Assembly (NCBI GenBank): GCA_947652605.1
Contig: OX393577.1
Span: forward strand, 34,723,466 to 34,787,465
Origin: Elmis aenea
Taxonomy: Eukaryota; Arthropoda; Insecta; Coleoptera; Elmidae
Length of the DNA stretch: 64,000 bases
Direction: 5' to 3'
Part shown: in pieces, positions 34,894 to 46,840 of the stretch
Position numbering within the stretch: the first letter of the stretch is position 1
Layout of the letters: every line of letters starts with the position of its first letter
The notes under the pieces: model-generated
What the model saw: only the letters and a program-made list of their open reading frames with translations
Told to the model about the DNA's origin: nothing
Databases searched by the model: none
Translations under genes and position numbers: made by a program

Positions 34894-35409
34894 ATTTTTT
34901 TTAACTCCCGGAATATTACAATCTGTCCCAAATGGACATTCAGTAATTTATATGAAACTGATACATTGTCATGTAGGAGGTTGCCCATTGGCGAGCTCCT
35001 TTTAGTTGCTTAACTATTAGTTAATGATTAGCTACTGGGGTTTGTTTTGTTACTAAGATTAAAATTAAGAATTTAATCTAGTAGGTAAGTAAGTCACTTG
35101 GAGCGCAGCGCTTAAGCCTACGGTAACCAGTCATTCTTTTACGGAGTTGCGTCACTAGAATGTTTGGATGAGCACTTAATCGTTGGTGGTAGTTTACACT
35201 ATGGTTTTTTATTTCCTGTTTAACACTCACTATGTTGAGATCGTCGCTGATAATTTTGTTAGGAACGTACCAGGGGGCGTTTGCGATTATTCGCAGCACT
35301 TTGGATTAAAACCGTTCTAGTATGTCAATATTGGAATTGGAGGTAGACCCCCACAGCTGGATCCCGTAGGTCCATACGGGTTTTAAAATGTTTGTATTTA
35401 ATACAAAAA
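34894..35409 (-). mobile_element. 5'-truncated jockey-clade LINE
   Basis: The - strand ORF end (35078-35405) reads LKPVWTYGIQLWGSTSNSNI, then DILERF, a stop, SKVLRIIANAPWYVPN and a YHQRLSAHPN stretch ending at 35078. This is the characteristic C-terminus of jockey-type polyproteins after the reverse transcriptase. Downstream is about 180 bp of 3' UTR and a T-run (an A-tail on the - strand) near 34893-34902. One in-frame stop (TAA where CAA is expected) inactivates it. The break at about 35409 is the usual 5' truncation. Confidence 0.8.
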
Positions 35410-35562
35410 ATTGTCATTATATCGTATTAAAAATGATCATTAAGCGTCAAAATGACAATAATATTATTACTTTATGATATGTTATTCGGCTATTTTTTGA
35501 TAAATTAGAATCTATATTGACAATGTTGAAAAAGTTTTAGAATCAGATTTATTTTTAACCTA

Positions 35563-36915
35563 CAGGGTGTTTTAAAATGTATAGGTATATAATTTCCTTT
35601 TGTTAAAACTTTTATATTTTAATATTTTTTGTCTATTTTATTGACGAGCAACCCATTTTTTTTGTAAAAGAACCTTTCTTTGCTCCTCAACAGCGCGCCA
35701 CAATGGTAAGAATCTATTTTGAAAACAGTGCGTTAGTAGTTTCAATACAACGAAGATTTTGAAGGCAATACTACGTGGATCATTTAACGCTTAGTGGTTC
35801 AATTTGGGCAAACTGGAATTACTGTTAATTGGAGGGTTATAGGGAGATCCGTGAACAAGTCCCCCTTAACAAAACATTGCACGTTCTTATGAAAATGTGC
35901 AAAAAGCTTCAAAAACATTCTTAAGGAGACGTTCCGCACGGGTGGGTATCCCAAGATCGTCCCTGCACAGAATATTTCCACGTGTATTATGTCTTATTCC
36001 TTACAGGACACAGGTGGTTCAAGAATTAAGTTCAACTGATATTTAAAACACGTCTTACTATGAAGAGCTACTAAATGTTTATACTGAAATAATCGATTTT
36101 TCTTCAGAAGCCCACTTAGAGTTGAACCGTTTCGGTCAACCAACAAAATTCCTGTTAATGGGAAGAAAACCCTCTAGACTAGAGTACTGTTTGCCAAAGT
36201 TATAGTTATCTCGTATCCCTTTTAAGAGTTTAGTTTTACCGGATTACGCCTCTCAGTCAAAGATAGACCTAGTTTGGGTAGTTTTAAAAAATAATATTTT
36301 ATCTATCTTCATTTCTACAGCTTAAAAATAAAGTAAATTAAAACGTTTCCCGTGTATCCCTTGAAATCTCTTCGCGAATACCCAGGGGCACGTGTACTAC
36401 GCTTTGGTTAACACTGCCAGAGAAATGCATTTTAAGTCATTGCACCCGGGTAAGGTAACAGTTTGGTTGAAGTGACTTCCCGATATCTTGTAGGGCCATA
36501 TTTTTTTGAAGATGAGCTAAAACGTGCAATTACAGTTAATGGTGGCCATGGCCACTACAGAGTAAATGCAGAATATGTGGTTTTGGAAGAATGGTACCAC
36601 AGCCCATATAACTCTCATGACAACAGACGTATTGGTGAAAATTTTACGAACTACAAAATCTTCAAATAAGGAAATTTAAATTGGCCGGCGCCTTCACGGA
36701 TTTTTTTATCTGAGGTGATCTACAGTCAAAAGTGTAAATCGACAAGGCAGCAACTCTGCAAGATCTAAAGCAAAACTTTTAAGACGAAATAGCCACCTTA
36801 CGACAAGAAACTGAATAAAGTCATGGAACATGTCGCAGAAAAAGTCAACAACTCAGCACTCTTAACGGAGAACACTTGTTTGATGTTATTTCCAAAATTT
36901 GGTAATGACAGACTT
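35563..36915 (+). pseudogene. Tc1/mariner (DUF4817-type) transposase pseudogene with solo left end
   Basis: A TA-CAGGGTGTTTTAAAATG end starts at 35563. The transposase follows on +. About 35700-35780 reads SIQRRFRRQYY, a helix-turn-helix, by frame switching. About 35880-36030 reads ENVQKASKTFLRRRSARVGI and a PYRTQVVQEL segment, the HTH_29-like linker. At 36450-36560 it reads VTVW, then GPYFFEDELKRAITVNGGHG. The tail is near 36815-36900, KVMEHVAEKVNNS with a NGEHLFDVIF-like end in another frame. Many stops and frameshifts are present. The catalytic QQDGA box is unrecognisable. Confidence 0.7.
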
Positions 36916-37026
36916 ATTGTATTAAACTATCATGCGTTGTTTACCAATTGTGTTTTTTTCATTTGTTCAAAAGTTATAATAAAAGCAAATGAGGTGATAA
37001 ATTATGGCGCACCCAGTTTGCACAGA

Positions 37027-37477
37027 CAGGGTGGTTCAAATTCGATGGGGTTACATGGGTATCTCGCTTAATAGTCAAGATAGAGAAACCATTAAATTAC
37101 CAAAAATGTGCAGTTTTTTTGGGACAAACTCAGAATCGTTTTCAAAAATATTCTATCATTTCCGATTGTTGAGTTATTAAAGAAAACTGTATTTTTTGTT
37201 ATATTTATAAAGCGTCATATCTTCCTTATTGTTTCAAATATCGAGAAAGTCTATTAAAATTATTTTTAGATATTTTTATGTACATTTTTATAGTACTAAA
37301 AACACAAAAAGTAGGCTTTGAAAACAAAAAAAAAACTAAAAAAACCCAAAATGATAGAATATATTTAAGAACTGTTGTCTTGAAAAACTGCAAATTTTTT
37401 TTGGTAATTTAACCGTTTCTCTTTCTCGACTATTAAGCGAAATACCCATGTAATCCCATCGAATTTGGACCACCCTG
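37027..37477. mobile_element. Palindromic MITE (451 bp), CAGGGTGGTTCAAATTCGAT family
   Basis: The mirrored ends are at 37027 and 37477. The arms match for about 100 bp, with GGGTATCTCGCTTAATA 31-47 bp inside each end. The right flank is TA and the left flank has mutated to GA. The same left end recurs at 59122. Confidence 0.82.
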
Positions 37478-37479
37478 TA

Positions 37480-39710
37480 CAAAAGTTTAGTAATAATTGA
37501 ACTTTCATGTAGGTACTTTTTGTAGCAATACACCACTGATGTCCACCCTAATGAGCAAATTAAAATTACGTTAATGTTATAAGTAACGGATACTTATAAC
37601 AGACATTTATTTCCTTTGTAGTTTTTACCGACCACTAGTGTATAAAGTAAATTGAAGTATAGTCGAAGTTCCTTAGACTATAAAATAAACTTGAACTCTC
37701 CTAATTTTGGTAAAAGCGTCGTAATTATTGTATATATCAATTAGTGAAACACTTTTTTCTTAACTGAATAATTTATTCTTAAAACATTTTTATGGACCGC
37801 TTTAAGCTATTTTTAGAAAAGTTAACTTGTAATTAAGTTAGAAGTTGCGGCGGCCGATAACTTTTCGTGACGCTTGTCGCATACTTACTTCAGACAACTG
37901 GGACCGTCGCACTTATGTAATCTAATTTGCCGTCGTTCGGCCTTTCTGAATTGGGATAATTTTGTTCTAGACTTGACAGCTAAACCGATTCAACAGAATT
38001 TATCCCGTTCGAAAATATTAACTCTACCATCTTCATATATACGTTATTGTTATAGTTCTTTAAAAAGTTTGCAGTTTAATTTTATATGTGTGAATTATGT
38101 ATATGTTAAGTGTAATTTAACATTATTAACATTTCAAAACTCTTGTATGGCTTTTCTTTATTCATTTTGATGTCATATACGTATAAAAGTGGCTTATGGA
38201 ATCTCAAAATTTGAGGAAGGTTCAATAATTGTGTTAGTGTCTGCATAATAAATATATAGCAATTTTTTAAGAAGTTTTCAAATGGTAAACAAACTTTTTT
38301 GTGTGAATAAATCTAATATCTTTTGAGTTTATCTTTTTGCAGAGTACGGATGTGCAAGCTAAAATTTAGACGTTAAGATCACCTTACAATTAATATGAAA
38401 TTTAATTTTTTCACTTCTGATCCGACATGAAACCCAAACTCTACTTCAAATGTAAGGTAGTTACGCTAAAGCAGAATCGGCTATTGCAGAGGTATCTGTG
38501 GAGCATGCTCTCTAAGGGAGGCGCCAAATATCTGAAGAGGGGTGCGAAGAAATGAAAGGGAAAACTATTTTTTGAAACAAGTCACTTGTGTATAACGGGT
38601 TTCAAAATCATTCGAGGGTCGTTTTTTTTTTTAGTCGCTAAAGCATTGAAGGGGACCTTATTAAAGGTCGAGGTGGAAAAGTTGGACACAGGTTCAAAAA
38701 GGTTAAGAAACACTGGTCTATTGTAACAGTTTTTTTTTTAAATGCCACAACATAACATACGAAAAATTACGGATAGGACCGCTGTCCTCCCAAACTATTA
38801 TACTTTTAAATAATGTATGCACATTTATATACGTTATATTTTGTAGGTTAAAATACTATTATTCTTGAAATATATATTGTATTATCCTTCTGAACTGTAC
38901 CCAGTTTGTAGCATATTTCATTCTTTGCATCTGAATTTCTAAACTTAATTGTAACGATCCTCTCAGAAGACTAGGAAATACGTGAGAACCAAACTAAGTA
39001 CCATTCTCGTAAACTCAAGTGACCCAGTCAGACCTCCAGATCCGCAGATAGCGGTCGAAACCCAACCGAGAGAGCTTAGCTAATATCAGTAATTAGTATT
39101 TATGAGGACGCAGTTAAATTATTCATTGTGTCCTAATTACCATTGCAAAGCTGGCTTAAATGCTACAACTAAAGTCAGTTAATCAGCTAAAAGTATTTGT
39201 GGAGTAAATGCGAACGATATAATCAGTTGGATTACGTATTAACGGACTTAAGACTGTAAATAAGTTATAGAGAGATGAGCAATAAAAAAAATAAGTCGTT
39301 TGGTTAGATGATATCCATTGGGATGAATTGCAATAAAAAATTTAATCCGGCGAATAGAGTCACTTTTTATTCAAGCTGCTGAAAAACTCCTTGTTAGAGA
39401 CAGAAATTAGATTAAATGGGAAACGCGTAGTGTACTTAAATTTGTCTACGAAAACAAAACTGATATAAAATAATTTTTATATTTATTTTACATAAATTTT
39501 ATCACACCTAACTGGGCAAACAATAAAATTAATTTTGTATTTATTCGAGAAGTAGATAAAGCAATAATTAATATTATTATGTTACAATTTTTTTTGCTGT
39601 TTAATCATCTATAACGGTGTCCAAGATCCCCATGTTCTTCACATTAAAAAATGCACCCTTATTTTACGTGGTAAGGTTCAAAAGTTTCCGGCCCAAACAT
39701 ACTAGATTAA
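37480..39710. other. Unassigned stretch with a hAT-like end at 38690-38715
   Basis: Read on the - strand from 38715, the end CAGTGTTTCTTAACCTTTTT followed by GAACCTGTGTCC is typical of Tip100/Charlie-like hAT elements. Upstream (38460-38690) is GC-richer sequence probably belonging to it; the other end was not found. Another GC-richer patch, at 37845-38030, is unassigned. The remainder is AT-rich. Confidence 0.45.
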
Positions 39711-39973
39711 AGGTCTCTTCACACACATCAGTCACGGCGCGTCTCCGATCCGTCACCGTTTTGTCTCAGTCATACTCACGATGCCTATTCACACACGTCA
39801 GGCAATATCGGTAAGAAGAAATAGCAAGTTTGACTGTCAGGCGCCGGGACTGTGACTGACGAGATATTCGTGACTGCGCCGGACGAGTGTAGATGAATAA
39901 ACTTAAATTACAAGAAAGAATATCTTTTATGACTGACGGTTGACGGAACTGACTGATGTGTGTGAAGAGACCT
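39711..39973. mobile_element. Harbinger-type MITE (263 bp)
   Basis: The ends AGGTCTCTTCACACACATCA and its complement have a TAA duplication (39708-39710, 39974-39976). The interior is unusually GC-rich, with repeated ACTGAC/GTCAGT motifs. No coding sequence is present. Confidence 0.85.
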
Positions 39974-40111
39974 TAAGTCCGAACAGGTCTAACTTCGTCG
40001 ACCCCCTCTCCTATGTTTTGTTGCGCTGCAGTTATAATTTTGTTGCTATACCATCAACAGCACTTCAGGTATCGTCCTAAATTTAAATTCTGTTGAAAAA
40101 TATTTTTTTAA

Positions 40112-40525
40112 ATGTTTAAACTTGAGTATCGTTCAGTCATTAAACATTTGACAAAAGAAGGCGAAAGAAAGCTCGGTAGAAAAAAAACGACGCGTAGATG
40201 CTGTGTACAGCTAATTTCCGCGTCATATTCGACGGTTAAAGAATTGGAATGGGCTAAGCAGTTTCGGCTAGGGAGAGATTTGATTGAAGACAATCCTCGT
40301 CAAGGCAAACCAGCAGAACAACTCACTTCAGAAACAATTATTACGCTGGTACAAGAAGAAGTGTAAGACGACTGAAAACTAAAGAATTAGCAGCACCTCG
40401 TGGATTTTCAAAAATCACGGTGCTTCGAATTCTACACGACCATCTTGGTATGAACAAAGGGAGTGCAAGATGGGTCCCCAAACTTTTGAGTGTTCTCCAA
40501 TAACAACGACCTTTGGAATGCTGTA
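40112..40525 (+). pseudogene. Mariner transposase N-terminal fragment
   Basis: The frame reads MFKLEYRSVIKHLTKEG, then after a garbled helix SYSTVKELEWAKQFRLGRDL and EDNPRQGKPAE. This is the mariner first helix-turn-helix and the GRP-like linker. After a frameshift at about 40362 it continues RRLKTKELAAPRGFSKITVL and RILHDHLGMNKGSARWVPK, the second helix-turn-helix and the KxSARWVP linker. It ends near 40525 before the first catalytic Asp. No terminal repeats were found, so it is a truncated remnant. Confidence 0.78.
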
Positions 40526-40529
40526 AAAT

Positions 40530-41340
40530 TGTTTGCTAAGTCAGAAGATGCACTCGTATATCAACTATGGTATTGTTTACTTGCGTGTACATTAAGTTAA
40601 CCCTCATTTTTTTTAATTATCATCACAATTTTTAAATTAAGCAATCCGCTATACAGGTGGAAACTTTGGGAATTAAAAACTGTTAGAGATTCTTAATCCT
40701 TCAATATAATCAAATACACTATGAATACAATTTATAAATTTGAATTAGATTTATAATTATTAATTGCATTTAAAGGAACTTCGGTAGTGTAGTAACGTTT
40801 TGATAAACGGAAACATTAGTGTAGATACCAATTTAACAATATACAGTTTTTACGCAAGGTTTTCTCAATTTTGTTTAGGAAAATAAAAATACAAGGACTT
40901 TTTGTTTTTAGAAATAAATTAAAACAGTAACTTAATTATAAAGTAAAAGTTCCTGTAATACCATTGCAAACAAGTACGTAATTCTACGAAACGTAAATAT
41001 ACTTTATTTCAAAATAAGATGTTATAGTATGTTAAGTAATGTTAAACGTTTAATAATTTGTCAAGAAAAACTTAATTACTTGGAGGATGATGTTTGAAGT
41101 CAAGCATTTAACTTTTCTTTCGTGGAAAAACTTCTCATAACTACAAGTTTCTAATGAAAAGTTTGCGTGTTAGTAATATCGACAAAATTACAGTCATTAT
41201 ACTTACTGAATATAGTTAATGCGTACTTGTAAAGAAATAAACCTACGTTAATGATTTACAACTATGCATACACGTAGGTATATTATATGCGCCTATGTTA
41301 CATATTTTGAAAAATTTCTCTTGTACATATATCGATGGGT
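40530..41340. other. AT-rich stretch, no gene recognised
   Basis: No recognisable feature was seen. Confidence 0.55.
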
Positions 41341-42674
41341 AAATGTTTTCAGCACAGCAACAAACAAACGACAACGGAACTAAATTGAACGGGGACATTC
41401 GCAGAACAAATAAGATTTAAAAGTTGTTGCGCAACAAAATAACTACATTGCACGACAGTACAGGGTGGACTAAATTCGAATGTTTTACGGGGTATCTCGG
41501 TTACTGTAATGGATAGCGAAAATCTGATAAAAAGTTGTTTAATAATTGTAAACATCACTTGTTTACGAAATCATGGCTAACTTTGATGATCGAATTTTTA
41601 CAAAATTGGCCATATCTTGGCTATTTTTTGCAACAAATATATAAAACTATATATCGTTAAAAAGCTAAAAAAATACTCTTTCACATAAAGTCATGGCCAA
41701 CAAGGGTTTCCATTAAAAAAAATGTAAGTTTACTCCATATCTCAAAAGTCAAGGAGGCTAAAAAAAATTACTTTTGTTTTTAAATTAAGCATAAAAATCT
41801 GTATAAAAAACCTTTACAACAGTTTGTTCTAATTTAATAAATAAAGAAGTTACAGCAAATTTTGAAATATGATGAAATTTCAATTTTCGTCTATAGTGCC
41901 AAAATGGAATTCGATAGAAAAAATGTGATTGCATAGGCGTTCTTTTCTCAAAAAAATAGCCCAACAGACCGTAATCAGATTTTCGCTATCCATTACAGTT
42001 ACCGAGATACTCCGTAAAACATTCGAATTTAGTCCACCCTGTACTGTCGTGCAATGTAGTTACGTATTTTGTTGCGCAACAACTTTTAATCTTATTTGTT
42101 CTGCGAATGTCCCCGTTCAATTTAGTTCCGTTGTCGTTTGTTTGTTGCTGTGCTAAAAACGTTTAGTTGTATAATAATTGTAAACATCACTTGTTTATGA
42201 AATCATGGCTAACTTTGATGATCGAATTTTTACAAAATGGCCATATCTTGGCTATTTTTTGCAACAAATATATAAACCTATATATCTTTGAAAAGCTAAA
42301 AAAATACTCTTTCACATAAAGTCATGGCCAACAAGGGTTTCCATTAAAAAGATGTAAGTTTACTCCATATCTCAAAAGTCAAGGAGGCTAAAAAAAATTA
42401 CTTTTGTTTTTAAATTAAGCATAAAAATCTGTATAAAAAACCTTTACAACAGTTTGTTTTAATTTAATAAATAAAGAAGTTACAGCAAATTTTCAAAAAT
42501 GTTGAAATTTCATTTCTCGTTTGTAGTGCCAAAATGGAATCCGATAGAAAAAATCTGATTGCATAGGCGTTATTTTCTCAAAAAAATAGCCCATGAGACC
42601 GACATCAGATTTTCGCTATCTATTACAGTAACCGAGATACCCCCCCGTAAAACATTCGAATTTGGTCCACCCTG
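41341..42674. mobile_element. Odd-armed palindromic element with an inverted copy of its own flank
   Basis: A palindromic CAGGGTGGACTAAATTCGAA element occupies 41461-42041, with TA on both sides. The 120 bp left of it (41341-41460) recurs inverted immediately to its right (42042-42164). The element's interior follows again in direct orientation (about 42164-42630) and ends in a third copy of the terminus at 42674. ATCTCGG lies 34-40 bp inside each end. It has no coding capacity; the mirrored frames at 41349-41558 and 41929-42156 arise from the inverted duplication. Confidence 0.8.
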
Positions 42675-44224
42675 TACAGAGTTTTGATACAGCAAAATAA
42701 TTAATAATGAATAGTTTTGTATGACGCATCTATTTTGAACAATTTAATCCTATAAACGGCAAACCAACTAAAGGAAATTAATGAAAATAGCTTTGTAAAC
42801 AGAAATATAGAAGCACATATTTGATATTAGGATATATAATAAATTTAAATGTAACGAATGTAAAAAATGGTTTATTTAATTGACTGCAAATGTACTAATT
42901 AATTTTGTCGTTCGATTTGTATTTGTTTCGTTAAACGTTTTTCTGCCGTTAATTTTTGTATGTAATACTAAGCAAAGCAGACTGCTTTTAGGCCCAGGAA
43001 ATTATTTGAGAATTGTTCATACACCCACTATTTCATAATATGAAATACCAAACCATTTATGTATTTCGGTCTTTTCAACCATGACCCACCAGGAAACTCC
43101 GTGTATTCTACAGGGCTGGCCAACCCGTGCTCCCAATAAGCGTTTCGTCGCAACTTAAGCCTTTTTTGTGGGTCTGATAAATACTACCGTTTATTGACTC
43201 CTAGATCGTCATTTAAGTGACAAATAAAGTTTATTTGTTTCCTGTTACAAAAACAACGGTAGTTGTAGATGAATGAGCAGCATTGGGGATAAACTGTTTT
43301 ATTACGACTGTGGGTGGTATTACTTTAGTATTCTTTTGAAATATATCTTTCCATATTTTATCAGCCTAATGCACAAGATTAGCTAGATACTCATTTATTT
43401 TAAAATTGGGCAGACAAAATTTTTTATATTCTGTTTTACTATAAGAGACAACAAAATTATTTGCTGAAAAAATAATTAAGCATAACTTACGGTCTTTTTT
43501 TTTTTAAATAAAATTGTAAACCGAAAATAATTAGGAGTAAAATATAGTTGTTTTTTTTTTAACTTCGTTAATTTTATTATTTTATATTGATTTTTGGTTT
43601 GAGAAAAAGGTGAACAATTTTTGTTCCAAGAATTATACCTAAATTATAATGTAGGTTGACTAACGACACTTCGGAAGCTTTAGTACAATAAGAAGTAAGT
43701 AAATACACTCCAAATAAAAAAATATTAGTTAGCAGTGCAAGGAATATTTATATAAAATCAACTAAAAATATTAAAGAAAATATTTTGTGCATTTATAAAT
43801 TTTATTTCAACAGATATGTTGTATTCACTGCACTGTACATCGCATTACACTCTTGGGAAAGAGTACTCAATACACTTGTTTATTATTTAACTTTATGACT
43901 CGTTGTCGTCTTTGTAAGAAGGTTGGATCCTGTTGTTTTACTTAATCACAAGTCTAGCGTAATTATTACATACTAAGAAACAAATAAAACACAAAAACTT
44001 AAACGACTGTCTTTATATTTTGGTCCATGTTATTACTTTTTATTGTAGTTGTAACATTCCTATAAGCACATGTTATACGAGTAGTGTGTCCTAGTCAATA
44101 TGCATAAATTTATCAACAAGTGGTCTGTTGGTAGACAAAACCCAAACACTGACGTTGTGTACCCAGAGTTATGACCTTTATATTTTAATGTTACTTTGTT
44201 TACTAATTATATGATGCTTGCCTA
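42675..44224. other. AT-rich stretch with a solo hAT-like end
   Basis: CAGGGCTGGCCAACCCG at 43111 is a typical hAT terminus, but neither its partner nor an 8-bp duplication was located. Nothing else was recognised. Confidence 0.45.
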
Positions 44225-45420
44225 AGTATTACTGGGGCGATGACAACAACGCCCACAGCGGCAATGGAAGTGTTGCCGAGTCTACCTCCTCTTCACCTTG
44301 TGATCACATCACAAGCATTAAGAGGGAGGTATCGACTGAAAATTACCTCTAAAGAGGGGGACGGGGGAAAGGGCACTACTTAGCTATTCTCAACGAGATC
44401 GACACTAAGGATGGTCTCGGATAGAATAGCAAGGATGCTAGCCATTGAAAAAATTTGGAATAATAATTCCAACACGGGACCAATGGTAGCGTCAAGAAGT
44501 AGAGCTAAATAGCCTGGTCTGGTATACGGACGGGTCAAAAACGCAGAAAAGCACAGGCTGGAATATGGGGAGCAGCTCAACTACGACAAGGCACATCTGT
44601 GAGCCTTGGACAGTGTGCAACCATATTGCAAGCCGAGGTGTACGCTATGCACCTATGTGCAATAACGCTATTAGAAAGAGACTTTAATAATAAAAGAATC
44701 TTCATAGTGTCCGACAGCCAAGCAGGGTTAAAAGCTCTTGTCGGAAGTAAACTCGGAACTTGTTCTGAACTGCATTCGGGAACTGAACGTGCTAGAAAGC
44801 AGGGATAACCTTAAACTGCTACCAACATCAATATACCAAGTAACGAGAAGGCAGATCGCCTAGCCAAAAGTAGCTGCGAGACACCTTTCTTCGGACCAGA
44901 ACCTGCAGTTGGTACATTCCATAGAACAGCCAAGCGATGTCTAAACGACATATTAATACAGGGGCATAATACCCTTTGGAAAAAAGTAGCAAGACAAGCC
45001 CACTCCAAGGCTATCCTATCAAATGTATTTAAAGAAAATATAAAAGAAATGCTCAGGATGAGTAGAGTAGACACCAAAGCAACCACAGGACCCATTACAG
45101 GACACTGTTGGCTAAACAAACACTTCTACAAAATAGGGCTACCGGAGACCGATGTATGCAGCAGAGAATGTGGCAAGGAAGAAAAGACTCCTCTTCACGT
45201 ACTATGCCAGTCTGAAGGATTCACACCCTATCGGCATAGACTTCTAGGAATGGAAAAAACCAACCAAGAAGAGTTAAGAAAAATACCCCTAAAAAAAATC
45301 CGGAGTTTGTCAAAAACAGGACTTCTTTAAGGGGCCATCACCAGAGGGCGCAAAAGACCAATAGGTCGCAGTACAGGAACTCGAAAGAGGACTACCTCCG
45401 CGATAATAATAATAATAAAT
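44225..45420 (+). pseudogene. I-clade LINE, 5'-truncated: RNase H and C-terminal end with TAA tail
   Basis: The insertion opens with MTTTPTAAMEVLPSLPPLHL (44240), the end of a non-LTR reverse transcriptase. A stretch around 44520 reads LVWYTDGSKT, and then, in another frame, GQCATILQAEVYAMHLCAIT and IFIVSDSQAGLKAL. These are RNase H motifs with catalytic D (YTDGS), E (QAE) and D (SDSQ). The next blocks are ADRLAKSS and GHCWLNKHFYKIGLPETDVC, followed by a CGKEEKTPLHVLC zinc-binding tail ending at 45330. The 3' end is a short ATA/TAA repeat tail (45401-45417), as in I elements, and not poly-A. Frameshifts make it dead on arrival. Confidence 0.82.
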
Positions 45421-45505
45421 TGTTTTACTAAAGTTTAAATACTCATAAGTATTTGTTTAATGTAATTCATTTACAAAGTAGGTAAATGAAATAACACCGA
45501 CATAA

Positions 45506-46053
45506 AGCCTCATCTGGGACAATAGGTGCCAAGGCATCGCTTGACATTTGGTGTAATGGCACTAAGGTGTTTACACGTAATATGATATATTGAGTGTCGC
45601 GACATGAAAATAAAAATGGCCGCACTTGTAATTGCAGCAACGAATTTTGCAGAGCAACCGATTATTTTGAAGTCACTATATTCAGGAATATATTTGTCCC
45701 ATAAACAAGCATATTGTTGATAATGCTCTAAAATCGATAGAACATCTATTGAGGACATGATAATTTGGAAATCGATGACAAACAAATGCATGTTATTTGT
45801 CTATTATGACAAATACGCGCTGTCAAAATATTAAAGTATATGGTAGGCTTAGGTCAAGTACCGCATTTTTATTTTTAATATCAAAAGTTGGCAGTTGATG
45901 TCAGTGTCACGACATCGCTAGTGTCACGGCCTAGCGTAATAACATCATGGCATCGCGACATCAGGCTGTTTAGACGATGCCACTGTACGACATTTGATGC
46001 CATGGCATCTAGTGTCACAACCACAACGCTAGTGTCACCATATGAACGAGGCT
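45506..46053. mobile_element. Possible Harbinger-type element with a MADF fragment
   Basis: The ends share AGCCTCRT in mirror orientation at 45506 and 46053, flanked by TAA and TCA, a possible mutated 3-bp target. Many CTAGTGTCAC and GGCATCG repeats fill the right half. On the - strand (45660-45755) the frame MSSIDVLSILEHYQQYACLW continues DKYIPEYSD, the start of a MADF domain. MADF proteins are common partners in insect Harbinger elements. The domain is cut short after about 32 residues. Confidence 0.5.
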
Positions 46054-46840
46054 TCACATCAAAATAATTGAAGCCAAGCACATCATTTGATTGTACCATA
46101 TAAACAAAAACACGTAAAAAATAACGTAGATTATTTGAACCTAAGTTGCGGGTGTTTAAATTTATTTTAAATTTTTTTTTGTGAAAAAGGCTCTTAATCA
46201 AACAAGGTTTCAACTATTGTCATTTATTAATCATTCACAATGTTTATTTCATCGTAGTTCATCAACATCGCCTATGTTTATTTTAACCCAAACTTAAATA
46301 TCCTGTTTTAAATTAAAATCCGAAAGTTAAAACTTTTTCACCAAGAAATGTTTAGTCAATATTATTAAAGGGTGTTAAGGTGTTCACATAAATTTTTCAC
46401 TCCGACGCCATTTATATGTTACAAGATCTAAAAAAGAAAACAGCGTTGTAAATCAGTTAGGAAGTCGAAGACCTGGTGATTTATATCGATATCCAGGCCC
46501 TATAGGTGGAAAACGTTGTTTAGAGCGGCATATTTCGCCATACCTATTGATTTAAAAGGTTTTTAGTATCACTAACCATTACATTTTATACTAAACCACT
46601 GACAGACTGAATTATCTGTTCTGCACAGCTTTTTTTCACTTTCAGTGTTTTGTTGGTACCTAATGTATTAAAATGAATGTTTTAAATTTTAATTAATATT
46701 TTATTATACATGTATTATTTATTTTGTTTTAAAAACAATCAAAATTCAATAACATCGATCATATTAAACTATATGAACATTTTATAATTATACGCCTCTC
46801 AAAAAAGTTGAACCAATAATGTGTAAGTAATTTGTATCTA
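46054..46840. other. AT-rich stretch, no gene recognised
   Basis: No recognisable feature was seen. Confidence 0.5.

Noticed and set aside
41349..42156. Paired frames at 41349-41558 and 41929-42156 resembling paralogous small membrane proteins
   Set aside because: They are the inverted copies of transposon end plus flank, not genes.
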